DNA of 43,959 bases from Microbacterium sp. SS28. Lineage in GTDB: Bacteria; Actinomycetota; Actinomycetes; Actinomycetales; Microbacteriaceae. The position numbers and the translations under genes were made by a program. The stretch's first letter is position 1, and every line of letters starts with the position of its first letter. The stretch spans positions 1 through 43,959 of the forward strand of contig NZ_JAKWJP010000011.1 of the NCBI RefSeq assembly GCF_022761035.1, written 5' to 3'. The notes beneath the pieces were generated by a model. It had not been told where the DNA came from, did not search any database, and saw only the letters and a program-made list of their open reading frames with translations. This document shows positions 32,205 to 40,505 of the stretch, in pieces.

Positions 32205-33401
32205 ATGAGCACACCTGCGCCGGCGTCGGCCTGGCCGGCGATCGAGTGGGAGGACCGCACCTGGCTACCCAGTTCATCGTGGGCAGGTCCTGGTCTCGAC
32301 GCCTATGGCGCAACCTACCGGTCAGCGCTTCCTGCTCGGATCGCGGAGCTCACTCCTGACTCGTCGACGGGGGCCGCATCCGCCGCCGACGTGGCATCGA
32401 GGGAGTTGAGTCGCCTCGACGCGGAGCTCGGGGAGCGCGTGGCGTCCTTCGCGCCCATCCTCCTGCGGTCAGAGGCGGCATCGTCGTCGCAGATCGAGAA
32501 CATCACGGCGTCTGCGCGGGCGATCTTCAGCGCCGAGCTCGGCGCGACGACGAGCCGCAATGCGGAGCTCGTTGCCGCCAACACGCGCGCCATGACCGCA
32601 GCGATCGATCTCGCAGACGGCCTCACGCCCGATGCGATCGCGCGCATGCACGAAGTCCTGATGGCCGAGCAGCCTCGCCACACCCCCGGGCGATGGCGTG
32701 ACGAGGCAGTGTGGATCGGCACGCGCAGCGACTCGCCCGTCGGGGCCGAGTTCGTCGGGCCGCATCACTCGCGCATCGAAACGCTGCTCGACGACGTCAC
32801 GGCATTCGCCCGACGAACCGATGCCGCGCCCCTCGTGTCGGTGGCGATCGCCCACGCGCAGTTCGAGACGATCCACCCGTTCTCCGACGGCAACGGCCGC
32901 ACCGGGCGGGCCCTCGCCCAGGCGATGCTGAGGCACCGCGGCGTCACACGCAATGTGGCGGTGCCGGTCTCTGCGGGGCTGCTCGCCGACGTCGAGGGGT
33001 ATCACCGTGCTCTCACGGCCTATCGAGAGGGCGATGTGTCCCCGATCGTCACGGCTTTCGCGGATGCCGCGCTGCGCGCCGTCGGCAACACTCGGACGCT
33101 CGTCGCCGAGCTCGACCGGATCCGTGCCAGCTGGAACGACCGCCTCACGGTCCGACGCTCCAGCAACGCATGGAAGCTGCTCGACGTCCTGGTACGACGG
33201 CCCGTGCTCTCTTCAGCCGCCGCAGCCGCAGAGCTCGGCGTCCAGCAGCCGAACGTCTACCCACCACTCACCGCGCTCGTGGATGCCGGCATCCTGAAGT
33301 CGAAAGCGGAACACCAGCTCGGCCCGTTCTGGCGTAGTGATGAGGTGCTCACCGCGCTCGACGAGTTCGCCAAACGCGCCGGCCGACGCGAAGCGCTGTG
33401 A
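32205..33401 (+). CDS. Fic-family AMP-transferase with C-terminal wHTH
   Basis: A 398-residue Fic protein. The catalytic motif HPFSDGNGRTGR is intact at 224-235, so transfer of AMP to a target hydroxyl is expected. The N-terminal inhibitory helix SSSQIEN at 93-99 carries the Glu that blocks ATP in class II Fic proteins, so the enzyme should be self-restrained. The last 80 residues (SNAWKLLDVLVRRPVLSSAAAAAELGVQQPNVYPPLTALVDAGIL) form a winged helix-turn-helix, which could bind its own promoter palindrome at 32161-32189. The ATG at 32205 is preferred over a TTG five codons upstream. No separate antitoxin gene lies beside it. Confidence 0.92.
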   Translation: MSTPAPASAWPAIEWEDRTWLPSSSWAGPGLDAYGATYRSALPARIAELTPDSSTGAASAADVASRELSRLDAELGERVASFAPILLRSEAASSSQIENITASARAIFSAELGATTSRNAELVAANTRAMTAAIDLADGLTPDAIARMHEVLMAEQPRHTPGRWRDEAVWIGTRSDSPVGAEFVGPHHSRIETLLDDVTAFARRTDAAPLVSVAIAHAQFETIHPFSDGNGRTGRALAQAMLRHRGVTRNVAVPVSAGLLADVEGYHRALTAYREGDVSPIVTAFADAALRAVGNTRTLVAELDRIRASWNDRLTVRRSSNAWKLLDVLVRRPVLSSAAAAAELGVQQPNVYPPLTALVDAGILKSKAEHQLGPFWRSDEVLTALDEFAKRAGRREAL

Positions 33402-33450
33402 GGTTCGGGAGTTCGAAAGACGCGGGGTCGTCGGTTCGACGGCAGCGGAG

Positions 33451-36201
33451 CTACCGCCCCAGCCCACCGCGACCGACGCCTGGCTGCGCCACCGGCCCCG
33501 ACCACTCGGGCGCCACAGCCCGCCGCGCCGCCCGACTGAGGTCGATCTGCGCACCCCGTCGCGAGTCCTCGATCGTCGGTTCCGGGATGCCGCGCCGCAT
33601 CGCCGCCGCCAGCTCGACTCGCGCCGCATGGCGCGAGCCCGCCACCACGATCGCCTCATTCCAGCGCCGCCCTCGAGTGAGACCGACGTAGAGACCGGCA
33701 GCGTCGACGCCGGGGCCGACGATCGAGGTGTCGACCGTCTCGCCCTGGATGCCGTGCACGGTCGAGGCGTAGGCGAGATGCGCATGCTCGGCCGCATACT
33801 CGGTGCGAATCGTGCGACGCTCCGTCGAGTCCCTGAGATTCACCAGGGCGAGCCGGTCGTCGTCCATCCATGTGATGGTCCACGTCGCACGATTCTCCAC
33901 ACCCGCGGCGCTGTCGTTCCGGCGCGTCTGGATGACGTCGCCGACGAGAAGCCGCTGGCCGTCACGTCCGAAGGCGATGGCATCCGTTCGGAGCTCGCCG
34001 ACGTCTACACGGCGCTGCTGGATCGCTTCGCTGATCGCGTCCGCGTCGTCGTTCGTTGCCACCACGAGCGAGATGCGCTCTCCGCGTCCGACCCGCTCGA
34101 ACCACGCATCGACCATTGCATCCTGGGCGGCATCCGTGCTCGCAACCCGTGCAACGTGACCGCCCGCTTCGAGCTCGTCCGCAACCGCGACAGCTCCGGC
34201 CGATGTAGACACGTCACGCACCCGCAACGTCAACGCGCCGTACGCCGGATCGGCGAAGCGATGCACGGAACGCAGCTCGACGACGTGATCAGCATGGCGG
34301 GTGAGCAGCGCCATCGCGCCGGCATGGCCGACCGGCGCCGCCTGACGCGGGTCGCCGATCATCGCGAGGCCCGCACCGGTCTGCTCGAGGACGGCCGCGA
34401 GCGCGTCGGCGCTCTGCAGATCGACCATCCCCGCCTCGTCGACGACGACGCGATCACCGCGGCGCAGCGCGAACCGCTCCGGCCCGAGATAGCGGCGACC
34501 GGACTCATCGATCTCGCCGAAGCTCATGCGTGACCACCGCTGACTGCCCGCCGGGTCGTCGCCCCACCGCCACCCATAGTCCGCGAGCAGTGCATGCAGG
34601 CTCGAGGCCGTCGCACCGACCTCGCGCTCGGCGACGACGGCCGCCTTCTTCGTGGGCGCAACCAGGATCAGCGTTCTGCGTTGCAGAGCGAGCGCATCGC
34701 GCGCGACGCGCAGCAGGGTGGTCTTCCCCGAGCCGGCAGGTCCCGTGATCGAGACGAGTCGACCCGTGCCAGCGATGGCGGATGCCGCAGCCAGCTGCGC
34801 ATCGTCGAGAGCGCCGCGCTCCCCCGCGTGCCGGCGTGCGAGTTCGCGCATCTGCTCGTGTTGCGGCAATGCGCCGGGCGCAGCCAGGCCGGCGAAGCGG
34901 TTGCCGACGCGGAGCTTGAGGAGCACGGTCGCCGACGCCATCAGCGCCTTGATGTGCTCCGGCTTCGCTGCATCATCCGGCACCAGATCGAAGGTGTCGT
35001 CGCGGGCTCGCGCCACGACATCGTCGACAAGCTCGTCGAGCATCTCTCGATCGACGGCGACGCGGCTTCGCGAGACGGCGCGGATCGCTCCTGCGCGTAC
35101 GTCCCACTCCGAGAACCGCCCGCTGCTCGACACCGACCTGGCGTCGGCATCAGCGATCGCCATCTGCGCGAGCAGGTCGCGATCGAGATCAGCGAGCGAC
35201 GCCATCTCGACTCGGGCCGGGCTGAGGGTGCCGAGCAGGAGCGGATCGATCTCGGCAAGCTCGGCCCGCACCCGGGACTGCCACGCTTCCTCATCGAGGT
35301 GGGTGGGCTTGCTCGGACGGCCCTGCGCCCACGCGAGAGCATCGATGTGGTGGAGGTCTTCCGCTCCCGGCTCGCGGCTGGGGTGCTCACTGCGCCACGC
35401 GGCGATCAGGCGCATGCGGTTCGCCTCGATCTTGTTCGAGCGTCGCGACAGCGGACGAACGACGTGCGCGAGCTGCGCAATCTCGCCGTCGTCATCGAGC
35501 GTGTACCCGTGGGCGGCGAGAGCCGCGATCCATCGCGGGTCGGTGCGCGCAGCGAGCTCACCCTCGGCATTGACCACGGTGTGGAACTTCATCGCCACTC
35601 GCGAGTCCAGGCTCGACCACTTGCCGTCGACGCCCTGCACCTTCATGTTCAGCCACAGGTGCCGGTGAATGTGCGGATCAAGCGCCCGCGATCTGCTGTG
35701 CTGGAGCTCGACGACCTCGAGCCTCGCGATGTCTTCACGGATGCTGCCGCCGTGCCCGCGGCGAGCGTTGAGCTGGCTCTGCCACAGCGTGACCGTCCGG
35801 TCGCGCATGCGATCCTGCAGCGCCTCGAACTCGACTGCGAGGTCCGGCGCGAGCAGGGCCGCGATGCTGTAGGACTTCGGGAAGTTGATCGTGCCATCGA
35901 GCATCAGATCGGTGTTCTCGGAGCGGTGCACGAGCCCGCGCGGATCTCCGGTCGCAGGGTTCCCGCCCTCGATCCAATGGCGGAGCGCGATGGCGTCGAG
36001 CTCGTCACGCGCGATCGCCCCGCCGACCACTGTAAAGCGCGTGACGGTAGCTCCGCCGCCCTCGGCGTAGCGGGCGGCCATCTCGGCGCCAAGTGGCTCG
36101 CGATGGTGGGCATCGCACGTCCCGTTAAACGCGTAGGAGAGCGCGTTGCGGATGCCGCGGGAGTCGCCTCCCCGCTTCCAGCTCCGCAGTCCCCCGCGCA
36201 T
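33451..36201 (-). CDS. MobF relaxase-helicase (TrwC/TraA type)
   Basis: A 916-residue conjugative relaxase. The N-terminal TrwC domain (about 1-300) contains DGTINFPKSYSIAALLAP (the PKSVS-type motif) and the three-histidine metal site in ALDPHIHRH at H177, H179 and H181; catalytic Tyr is likely Y23 or Y45. The RecD-like helicase follows: Walker A TGPAGSGKTT at 486-495, VVVDEAGMVD (motif II), AMIGDPRQAAPV (III), ASTVHGIQGETVD (V) and LYVGLTRGR (VI). It nicks oriT and leads DNA transfer using another element's secretion system. I use the ATG at 36201, since TATTCT stands exactly 6 bases upstream; ATG 36216 and GTG 36234 are alternatives. It is convergent with fic. Confidence 0.9.
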   Translation of the reverse strand: MRGGLRSWKRGGDSRGIRNALSYAFNGTCDAHHREPLGAEMAARYAEGGGATVTRFTVVGGAIARDELDAIALRHWIEGGNPATGDPRGLVHRSENTDLMLDGTINFPKSYSIAALLAPDLAVEFEALQDRMRDRTVTLWQSQLNARRGHGGSIREDIARLEVVELQHSRSRALDPHIHRHLWLNMKVQGVDGKWSSLDSRVAMKFHTVVNAEGELAARTDPRWIAALAAHGYTLDDDGEIAQLAHVVRPLSRRSNKIEANRMRLIAAWRSEHPSREPGAEDLHHIDALAWAQGRPSKPTHLDEEAWQSRVRAELAEIDPLLLGTLSPARVEMASLADLDRDLLAQMAIADADARSVSSSGRFSEWDVRAGAIRAVSRSRVAVDREMLDELVDDVVARARDDTFDLVPDDAAKPEHIKALMASATVLLKLRVGNRFAGLAAPGALPQHEQMRELARRHAGERGALDDAQLAAASAIAGTGRLVSITGPAGSGKTTLLRVARDALALQRRTLILVAPTKKAAVVAEREVGATASSLHALLADYGWRWGDDPAGSQRWSRMSFGEIDESGRRYLGPERFALRRGDRVVVDEAGMVDLQSADALAAVLEQTGAGLAMIGDPRQAAPVGHAGAMALLTRHADHVVELRSVHRFADPAYGALTLRVRDVSTSAGAVAVADELEAGGHVARVASTDAAQDAMVDAWFERVGRGERISLVVATNDDADAISEAIQQRRVDVGELRTDAIAFGRDGQRLLVGDVIQTRRNDSAAGVENRATWTITWMDDDRLALVNLRDSTERRTIRTEYAAEHAHLAYASTVHGIQGETVDTSIVGPGVDAAGLYVGLTRGRRWNEAIVVAGSRHAARVELAAAMRRGIPEPTIEDSRRGAQIDLSRAARRAVAPEWSGPVAQPGVGRGGLGR

Positions 36202-36653
36202 GTCGACAGAATACATGCGTAGCCGTGTCACCACCAGGCATGGTGCCTACGTGCATTGCTTCTTCTCTTGTTCTTCGTCGTGGGGAGGGGCGGGGTGGCT
36301 TGGCGGGCGCGGGTGGAGTCGGGGCGTGGGGGCGGAGTCGGCGCGTGGGAGCGGAGTCGAGGCGGGCGCGTTCCTTGGCGGCTATCAGTAGTTCGTATAT
36401 CGGGCGATCATCGTGCTTACATGCGTGCCGGTCAATTGCGACGCTCGCTGACGGCGTCGGCCGATTCCGACTCGTCTCAGGGCGGGTTTGTTCTTCCCGT
36501 GACCTGGTCGATCAGATCTCGGCTCTTGGCGTCGACATCTACTTCGACGACGAGATCCAGAACGAGCCAACCGCATCGGCCAGCGCGCAGACGGACCGGC
36601 GATCGTGCGTCGCGATATGCACCTGGACTCAAGGGGACCGATAGCTTGATCCC
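36202..36653. other. Gene-free region upstream of the relaxase
   Basis: About 450 bases without a supported gene. It holds the overlapping short palindromes CACCAGGCATGGTG and AGGCATGGTGCCT near 36233-36248, the 19-bp direct repeats at 36315-36371, and lower-GC sequence around 36385-36440. This makes it the best place for the origin of transfer. Confidence 0.5.
36315..36371. repeat. Three 19-bp iteron-like direct repeats
   Basis: GGAGTCG starts at 36315, 36334 and 36353, an exact 19-base step. The first two units differ at only two positions; the third is degenerate in its second half. They lie about 115 bases upstream of the relaxase start, where oriT or a replication-control site of an IME would be expected. 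Confidence 0.55.
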
Positions 36654-37223
36654 GTGAACTCACGGATGCTGGTCACGCTCATTGCACTTGGAATAGCCGC
36701 CCCGTCGCTCGCCGGTTGCGCCGAGGGCGCGAGCGCCCCGGCCCCAACGGTCACCGTCACCGCGACAGTTACGCGCGAGCCGACGATTGTCGCCGCAGAA
36801 AGCTCACCGTCGCCAAACCCGCCGCCCCAGCTACCCACGATTGACACGATCAGTTGCGAGAGCATGCTCGCCCCGGATGTCGATGCCTACTTGCGCAACG
36901 TGGGCATGACTCCGTCGACCGGGCCATGGCAGTACTTCGAACTCTTCCCAACCGGCGCGAATATCGAGTGCGTGTGGGCTGCGCCCGAGAACCCACGCTC
37001 TGTTCGCTTCTATGCGTGGTCGGCGCTGAAACCCGGTGAGAAGGACTCGTTTATCGGCATGGTCCAGCAGAGCGGCTATCACACGGAAACAGGTGCCGAC
37101 GGAACCTGGCTCATACCCCCCGAGGACACCTATCCCATCGACGACGGGTTCCTAATCACCGAGGAATGGGTCGCTTATGCAGACACGCGTGAGCGCATCC
37201 GCGACATCGTCTGGGCGCATTGA
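36654..37223 (+). CDS. Small secreted lipoprotein of unknown function
   Basis: A 189-residue lipoprotein. The signal ends L-A-G-C with Cys22, then a Thr/Val/Pro-rich linker to about residue 60, then a globular domain (SCESMLAPDVDAYLRNVGM, IECVWAAPENP, VAYADTRERIRDIVW) with two Cys that could form a disulfide. I recognise no family; the layout resembles several actinobacterial lipoproteins of unknown function. The GTG start is supported by TAGCTT exactly 6 bases upstream. It is convergent with the toxin-like gene, 124 bases apart; an immunity role is possible but rests on position alone. Confidence 0.75.
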   Translation: MNSRMLVTLIALGIAAPSLAGCAEGASAPAPTVTVTATVTREPTIVAAESSPSPNPPPQLPTIDTISCESMLAPDVDAYLRNVGMTPSTGPWQYFELFPTGANIECVWAAPENPRSVRFYAWSALKPGEKDSFIGMVQQSGYHTETGADGTWLIPPEDTYPIDDGFLITEEWVAYADTRERIRDIVWAH

Positions 37224-37347
37224 CCTCCCGCGGAGCGGTGAACGGTTAGCCACCCGCTTGCGACCGCGAGGGACCCCCACTGAGGCATTCGAACTCGCCC
37301 GAAAAGTCGCCGCAATGCCTTATGCGTCCAGCTTCCAGCTGGGTGTG

Positions 37348-38997
37348 TCAGCGCGCGCCTTTGATTGTCTCAGCGATCGTCTTGTGGATGCGCGCTAGGT
37401 TGACGATTACGCTTCCTTGTCCGAAGACCCCCCAGGGTCCGGTGATGCATATCTGATACACCAACAACCCAGGTGTGGCGAGCGTGGGTTTGAGGTCAAC
37501 CTGGAACGGGCACCCGCTTACAGTTATCGATCGCCCCAGCGGGATTGTGTGCTTTGGGTTGTAGGCGGTTCCTGGCCCGTACGGCAAGCGAAAGTCGGCC
37601 ATGAGACCAGCGATCTGCGTGAGTTTGCCGCCCCCGGCAGGAACACCGCTGAGTGACAGGGGCTTGATCTCGTAGTACTCACGAGGAGGAGCGAAGCTTA
37701 CGATGTCCGGTCTGCTTTGCGACCGCACGCGCTTGCGGAGTTCCGTCTCCCGCCCGTGTAGATGCGGGTTGTGTCGCACCAGCCCGAGCGTGAGCAGGTC
37801 GGCACGTTCGGATTCGTCGAAGTACACATCGACACCCTCCACGCAATCCCGGTTCAAGACACGGCAGAAGTCCTTTTGGATAAGGTCCTCGGCTACGTTG
37901 CCCCACGTCCCTGCAACATCAGACCCAAGGATCGTACCGGGGGCGACACAGATGGTCCTAGGGTCACCGCAACCGTCCCTTTTACGGGGCGCGGGCTCGC
38001 CTTCGGCACGTGGCGATCGATCGGGCATCGGTGGCACCACTGGGTCGATGGGACGACCGAGCTCGCGTAGTCGGCGGCCCAATTCCTCTGCGGCGCTCGC
38101 GCTATCGCCCCCGCGCGTGGGCCTCGGAGCAAGCGCGGCCGATGCAACCACTGCAGCGCCCAGAGCCAAGATCATCCCCAGCGGGTTGCCGGTCATCGTG
38201 GTAGCGCTCATGGGCCCCAACGCTCCTCCGCCGGTGGTACCAATCGCCTTCCGATATGCCTCGAGAGCAGCGTCCGCCCTGCGAATTCGTGTGTGTACTT
38301 GGATGAACTGACGCCAGGTGACCTTTCCCGCGCGGTAGGCAAGTATCGCTTCGCTCCGAGCGCGGTCAAGCACTATCCGTGCTGCCCGAGACGTGGAGTC
38401 GTCGCCGGACTTCGCTCCTCCCGGGATCGTGCGTTGCGCGACAACCTCACCCGTATGCAGCGAGCAAGCGGGTGAGCCGGGACGGCGAGGGGCCCCCGCA
38501 CCCGACCGACCCTGACTCGATCGTGTTTCTACCCCGCTGGTCGACGTTTCAGTGATGCTCGCCCTTGGGCTGATCTCCGACCCTGGTCGATGGTGGGGCT
38601 CGACCAGCCGCTGAAGAGGAGGCAGGATGCCGGGGGTGTAATCCCCGCCATCACCTCGATGCAATGGCGCTTCAGGTGTCCCCGGATTTGCCGCATCCTG
38701 CTTGTGAGGATCCTCTTCGACGTGCTGAGCCGAGCAGGTGGCATGCTCCTCGGACAGGCAGTCGCGCGGCGGAGGACAGCACCGCTGAAGCTCGACCGAG
38801 TTCGAGCGTCCTTGGCCCTCCGCCGATGGTCGTTGCATAGTCAGCTGACGGGCCACGGCGGCGTTGCCGGCCGCCCTCTGAAGCCCGATAATCCGGGCCG
38901 CCCGTGGGTCCCGGCTGGAGCCGATGACCGGCCTACTCTGGGGTCGCGCCGGGGCGACCGGCGGCCTACCCACCTCCAGAAGAGTTGATACGGCCAT
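37348..38997 (-). CDS. eCIS-type cargo/polymorphic toxin candidate with C-terminal nuclease
   Basis: A 549-residue multidomain protein. Residues 39-52 (LQRAAGNAAVARQL) match the AGNxAV motif found at the N-termini of DUF4157 and other cargo proteins of extracellular contractile injection systems. A disordered Pro/Ser/Arg-rich stretch with clustered Cys (CCPPPRDC) fills about 53-200, a helical part with a hydrophobic helix (GMILALGAAVVASAALAP) lies near 260-290, and a Cys-containing domain follows from about 340. The C-terminus has R-P-D431-I and, twelve residues on, E443-I-K445, the spacing of a PD-(D/E)xK nuclease, followed by a strand-rich end. Third-position GC is lower than in the core genes, which suggests transfer. 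No injection-machine genes and no certain immunity gene are in the window. Confidence 0.6.
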   Translation of the reverse strand: MAVSTLLEVGRPPVAPARPQSRPVIGSSRDPRAARIIGLQRAAGNAAVARQLTMQRPSAEGQGRSNSVELQRCCPPPRDCLSEEHATCSAQHVEEDPHKQDAANPGTPEAPLHRGDGGDYTPGILPPLQRLVEPHHRPGSEISPRASITETSTSGVETRSSQGRSGAGAPRRPGSPACSLHTGEVVAQRTIPGGAKSGDDSTSRAARIVLDRARSEAILAYRAGKVTWRQFIQVHTRIRRADAALEAYRKAIGTTGGGALGPMSATTMTGNPLGMILALGAAVVASAALAPRPTRGGDSASAAEELGRRLRELGRPIDPVVPPMPDRSPRAEGEPAPRKRDGCGDPRTICVAPGTILGSDVAGTWGNVAEDLIQKDFCRVLNRDCVEGVDVYFDESERADLLTLGLVRHNPHLHGRETELRKRVRSQSRPDIVSFAPPREYYEIKPLSLSGVPAGGGKLTQIAGLMADFRLPYGPGTAYNPKHTIPLGRSITVSGCPFQVDLKPTLATPGLLVYQICITGPWGVFGQGSVIVNLARIHKTIAETIKGAR

Positions 38998-39645
38998 CTC
39001 ATCCGTCCAAGTCGCTCAGAGTTCATTTTCCTCACCAACGGTCGAGTAGGAAGCCGCGAGCAGGAACACTGCCCCTTCGGGCACGGCTTCGGCGCATTGG
39101 GTTGCTTGCAAGACGAAGCCCCCGCCGGAGTATGTCGGGTGGGGGCTCGCTTGGGGATCTCAGCGGTCGCGGGTGCCCATGATCTGTCCTTCCGTCGGGA
39201 ACAAGGCGAATCTAGCCAGCGAAGTGGGCTTGCGGGCAATCCATCAGTGGGCGAGCTCCGCCGAGGCTCGCGCAACGCAGAACGGTAGACACGACAGCCC
39301 GAGCGCCCGACGCGGCTGGAAGGTTCGCCGGCAGGCGGTCGAGGTAGACCTCGCGAGACGCGCGATCGACGTCTTCTGATTGCCCAGCACAGTCGGGGCA
39401 ACGATCGCTCGCTGAGGGAGCGGCTTCCGCCCGTCGCGCGACGATCATCCTCGTCGACGAACGTCGAAGCGGCCAAGTCGACGCCACGTTCCCCATGCCG
39501 ATACCGGGACACAGCGCCGTCGCTGCCGTTTCAAGGTCGTCCGCTCGCGCGAGCGTAGCCTGAGACACGCGGTCTCTGCCGAAGTTATCCACACCGCGGA
39601 CGACCCGGATCTAGCCGCGCGCCGCGAGGCTGTAATTTCGCCGTC
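38998..39645. other. Gene-poor 650-base stretch
   Basis: Open frames here are Arg/Ser-rich shadows without ribosome sites or family features. What can be seen: a GC hairpin at 39117-39147, a six-codon minus-strand frame (MGTRDR) at 39160-39180 with GGAAGGA 6 bases before it, and one perfect TTATCCACA box at 39585-39593. It may contain decayed genes. Confidence 0.45.
39117..39147 (-). terminator. GC-rich hairpin in the upstream region of the toxin-like gene
   Basis: AGCCCCCGCC (39117-39126) and GGTGGGGGCT (39138-39147) pair over ten bases with one G-T. Read on the minus strand it follows the tiny frame MGTRDR by 12 bases and precedes the 549-residue gene by 120 bases. The tail after it (TCGTCTT) is weakly T-rich. 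Confidence 0.5.
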
Positions 39646-39882
39646 ATGACCAACGCGAATCAGCCTGCAACCAAGCCCAAATCCGGCCCCTGGTGGATCT
39701 TCAACACCGGCTGGCTGACCCTCTACGGTGTGCTGTCGTTGATCCTCATCCTCGGGATGTGGAGTGTCTTCTCGTCCGGCGGCTGGGCGATCCCCGGTCT
39801 GCTCGGGATCCTCTTCTTCACGATGACTGGTCGGCAGATCTGGCTCGCCTCGCAAGGCAACCCCTACAAGACTACGAAGTAG
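39646..39882 (+). CDS. Small two-helix membrane protein
   Basis: A 78-residue protein with two hydrophobic helices, GWLTLYGVLSLILILGMWSVF and WAIPGLLGILFFTMTGRQIWLA, a Lys/Pro-rich start and a polar tail NPYKTTK. No family recognised. TAATTT stands 7 bases before the ATG, so it may be leaderless. It is probably a real gene because hydrophobicity and codon use are coherent over the entire frame. Confidence 0.7.
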   Translation: MTNANQPATKPKSGPWWIFNTGWLTLYGVLSLILILGMWSVFSSGGWAIPGLLGILFFTMTGRQIWLASQGNPYKTTK

Positions 39883-39989
39883 CCCGTTAGGGCGTCCACA
39901 GCCCCGCAACGTCCGATCCAGCGGGTACCTGCGCGGTAGAGGACCCGTGCTGCGAACTGGAGATGGCGCACACGCGTCGCTACCAGAGC

Positions 39990-40505
39990 TCACTGCTCTC
40001 CCGGATCCGAAGCTGGAGAGTCTCCTGCCTTTCTGGGTTCTTGGCGCCTGGCCCATCGGTAAAGGCTTCGGCCGACGAGCACGGTGATCACGAAGGGCGC
40101 CGCAAGATAGATCCCACGGATGATCCATTCGATTACGGTCGGCTCCCTCCCCCACGTCCAGAAGGCTGGGGTGACGAAGGCCGCCAGACTCACGGCCATG
40201 TAGCTGGCCACGAAGGTGGCGCACACTCCGAGAAACGCTACGAAAAGCCGGCCACTCCGAGAGGGCGGTGATTGCCCAGAGTCGTCTTGCGCCGTCTTTG
40301 ACGCACCCGACTCGATGGCCGCATCCGATGCGGCCGGGAGCGGAATGCTCTCCTCCACCTCCCGCCATTGGACGAATAGGGAACGGGCCAGGGCGACGTC
40401 GTCGAAGGCGCGCTGCGCCTCGGCGTCAGAGATTCGGATCCCGAGCGCGTCCCGCGCCGAAGGATCCGCAAGGGAATCCCGGAACTGCGCGAATGTCGTC
40501 GCCAT
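39990..40505 (-). CDS. Two-helix membrane protein of unknown function
   Basis: A 171-residue protein. The N-terminal 90 residues are soluble and acidic (FRDSLADPSARDALGIRISDAEAQRAFDDVALARSLFVQWREVEESI), followed by two membrane segments, LFVAFLGVCATFVASYMAVSLAAF and IIRGIYLAAPFVITVLVGRSLY, and a polar tail. I use the ATG at 40505 (MATTFAQFRDS); CAGGAT lies 7 bases before it. An ATG 25 codons earlier adds a stretch with no family-like features. I recognise no family. Confidence 0.7.
   Translation of the reverse strand: MATTFAQFRDSLADPSARDALGIRISDAEAQRAFDDVALARSLFVQWREVEESIPLPAASDAAIESGASKTAQDDSGQSPPSRSGRLFVAFLGVCATFVASYMAVSLAAFVTPAFWTWGREPTVIEWIIRGIYLAAPFVITVLVGRSLYRWARRQEPRKAGDSPASDPGEQ

Larger units (their letters stand above)
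28744..36371. mobile_element. Integrated mobilizable element next to the tRNA; right end unresolved
   Basis: The block starts at a tRNA-like gene and carries tandem arm-type repeats, an NYN protein, a tyrosine integrase, an HTH partner, an excisionase, a Fic protein and a MobF relaxase. This is the layout of an actinobacterial IME: integration functions plus relaxase but no coupling ATPase or type IV secretion genes. I could not find a second copy of the tRNA 3' end to the right, so the end given is the last feature clearly tied to mobilisation. The accessory genes up to 43.9 kb may also belong to it. Confidence 0.7.

Noticed and set aside
33427..33447. GGTTCGAC near the fic-relaxase junction as a second att site
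   Set aside because: Only about eight bases match the tRNA 3' part and the surrounding sequence does not continue the match.
36654..38997. Lipoprotein and toxin-like gene as a proven effector-immunity pair
   Set aside because: They are convergent with separate promoters; immunity genes normally follow the toxin on the same strand, so position alone is not enough.
38841..39512. 223-codon minus-strand open frame
   Set aside because: Composition is Arg/Ser/Pro-rich without domain-like segments or a ribosome site, and it overlaps the N-terminus of the toxin-like gene in another frame.
39585..39593. Perfect DnaA box TTATCCACA
   Set aside because: A single box with no cluster, no AT-rich unwinding region and no dnaA or dnaN nearby; not an origin.
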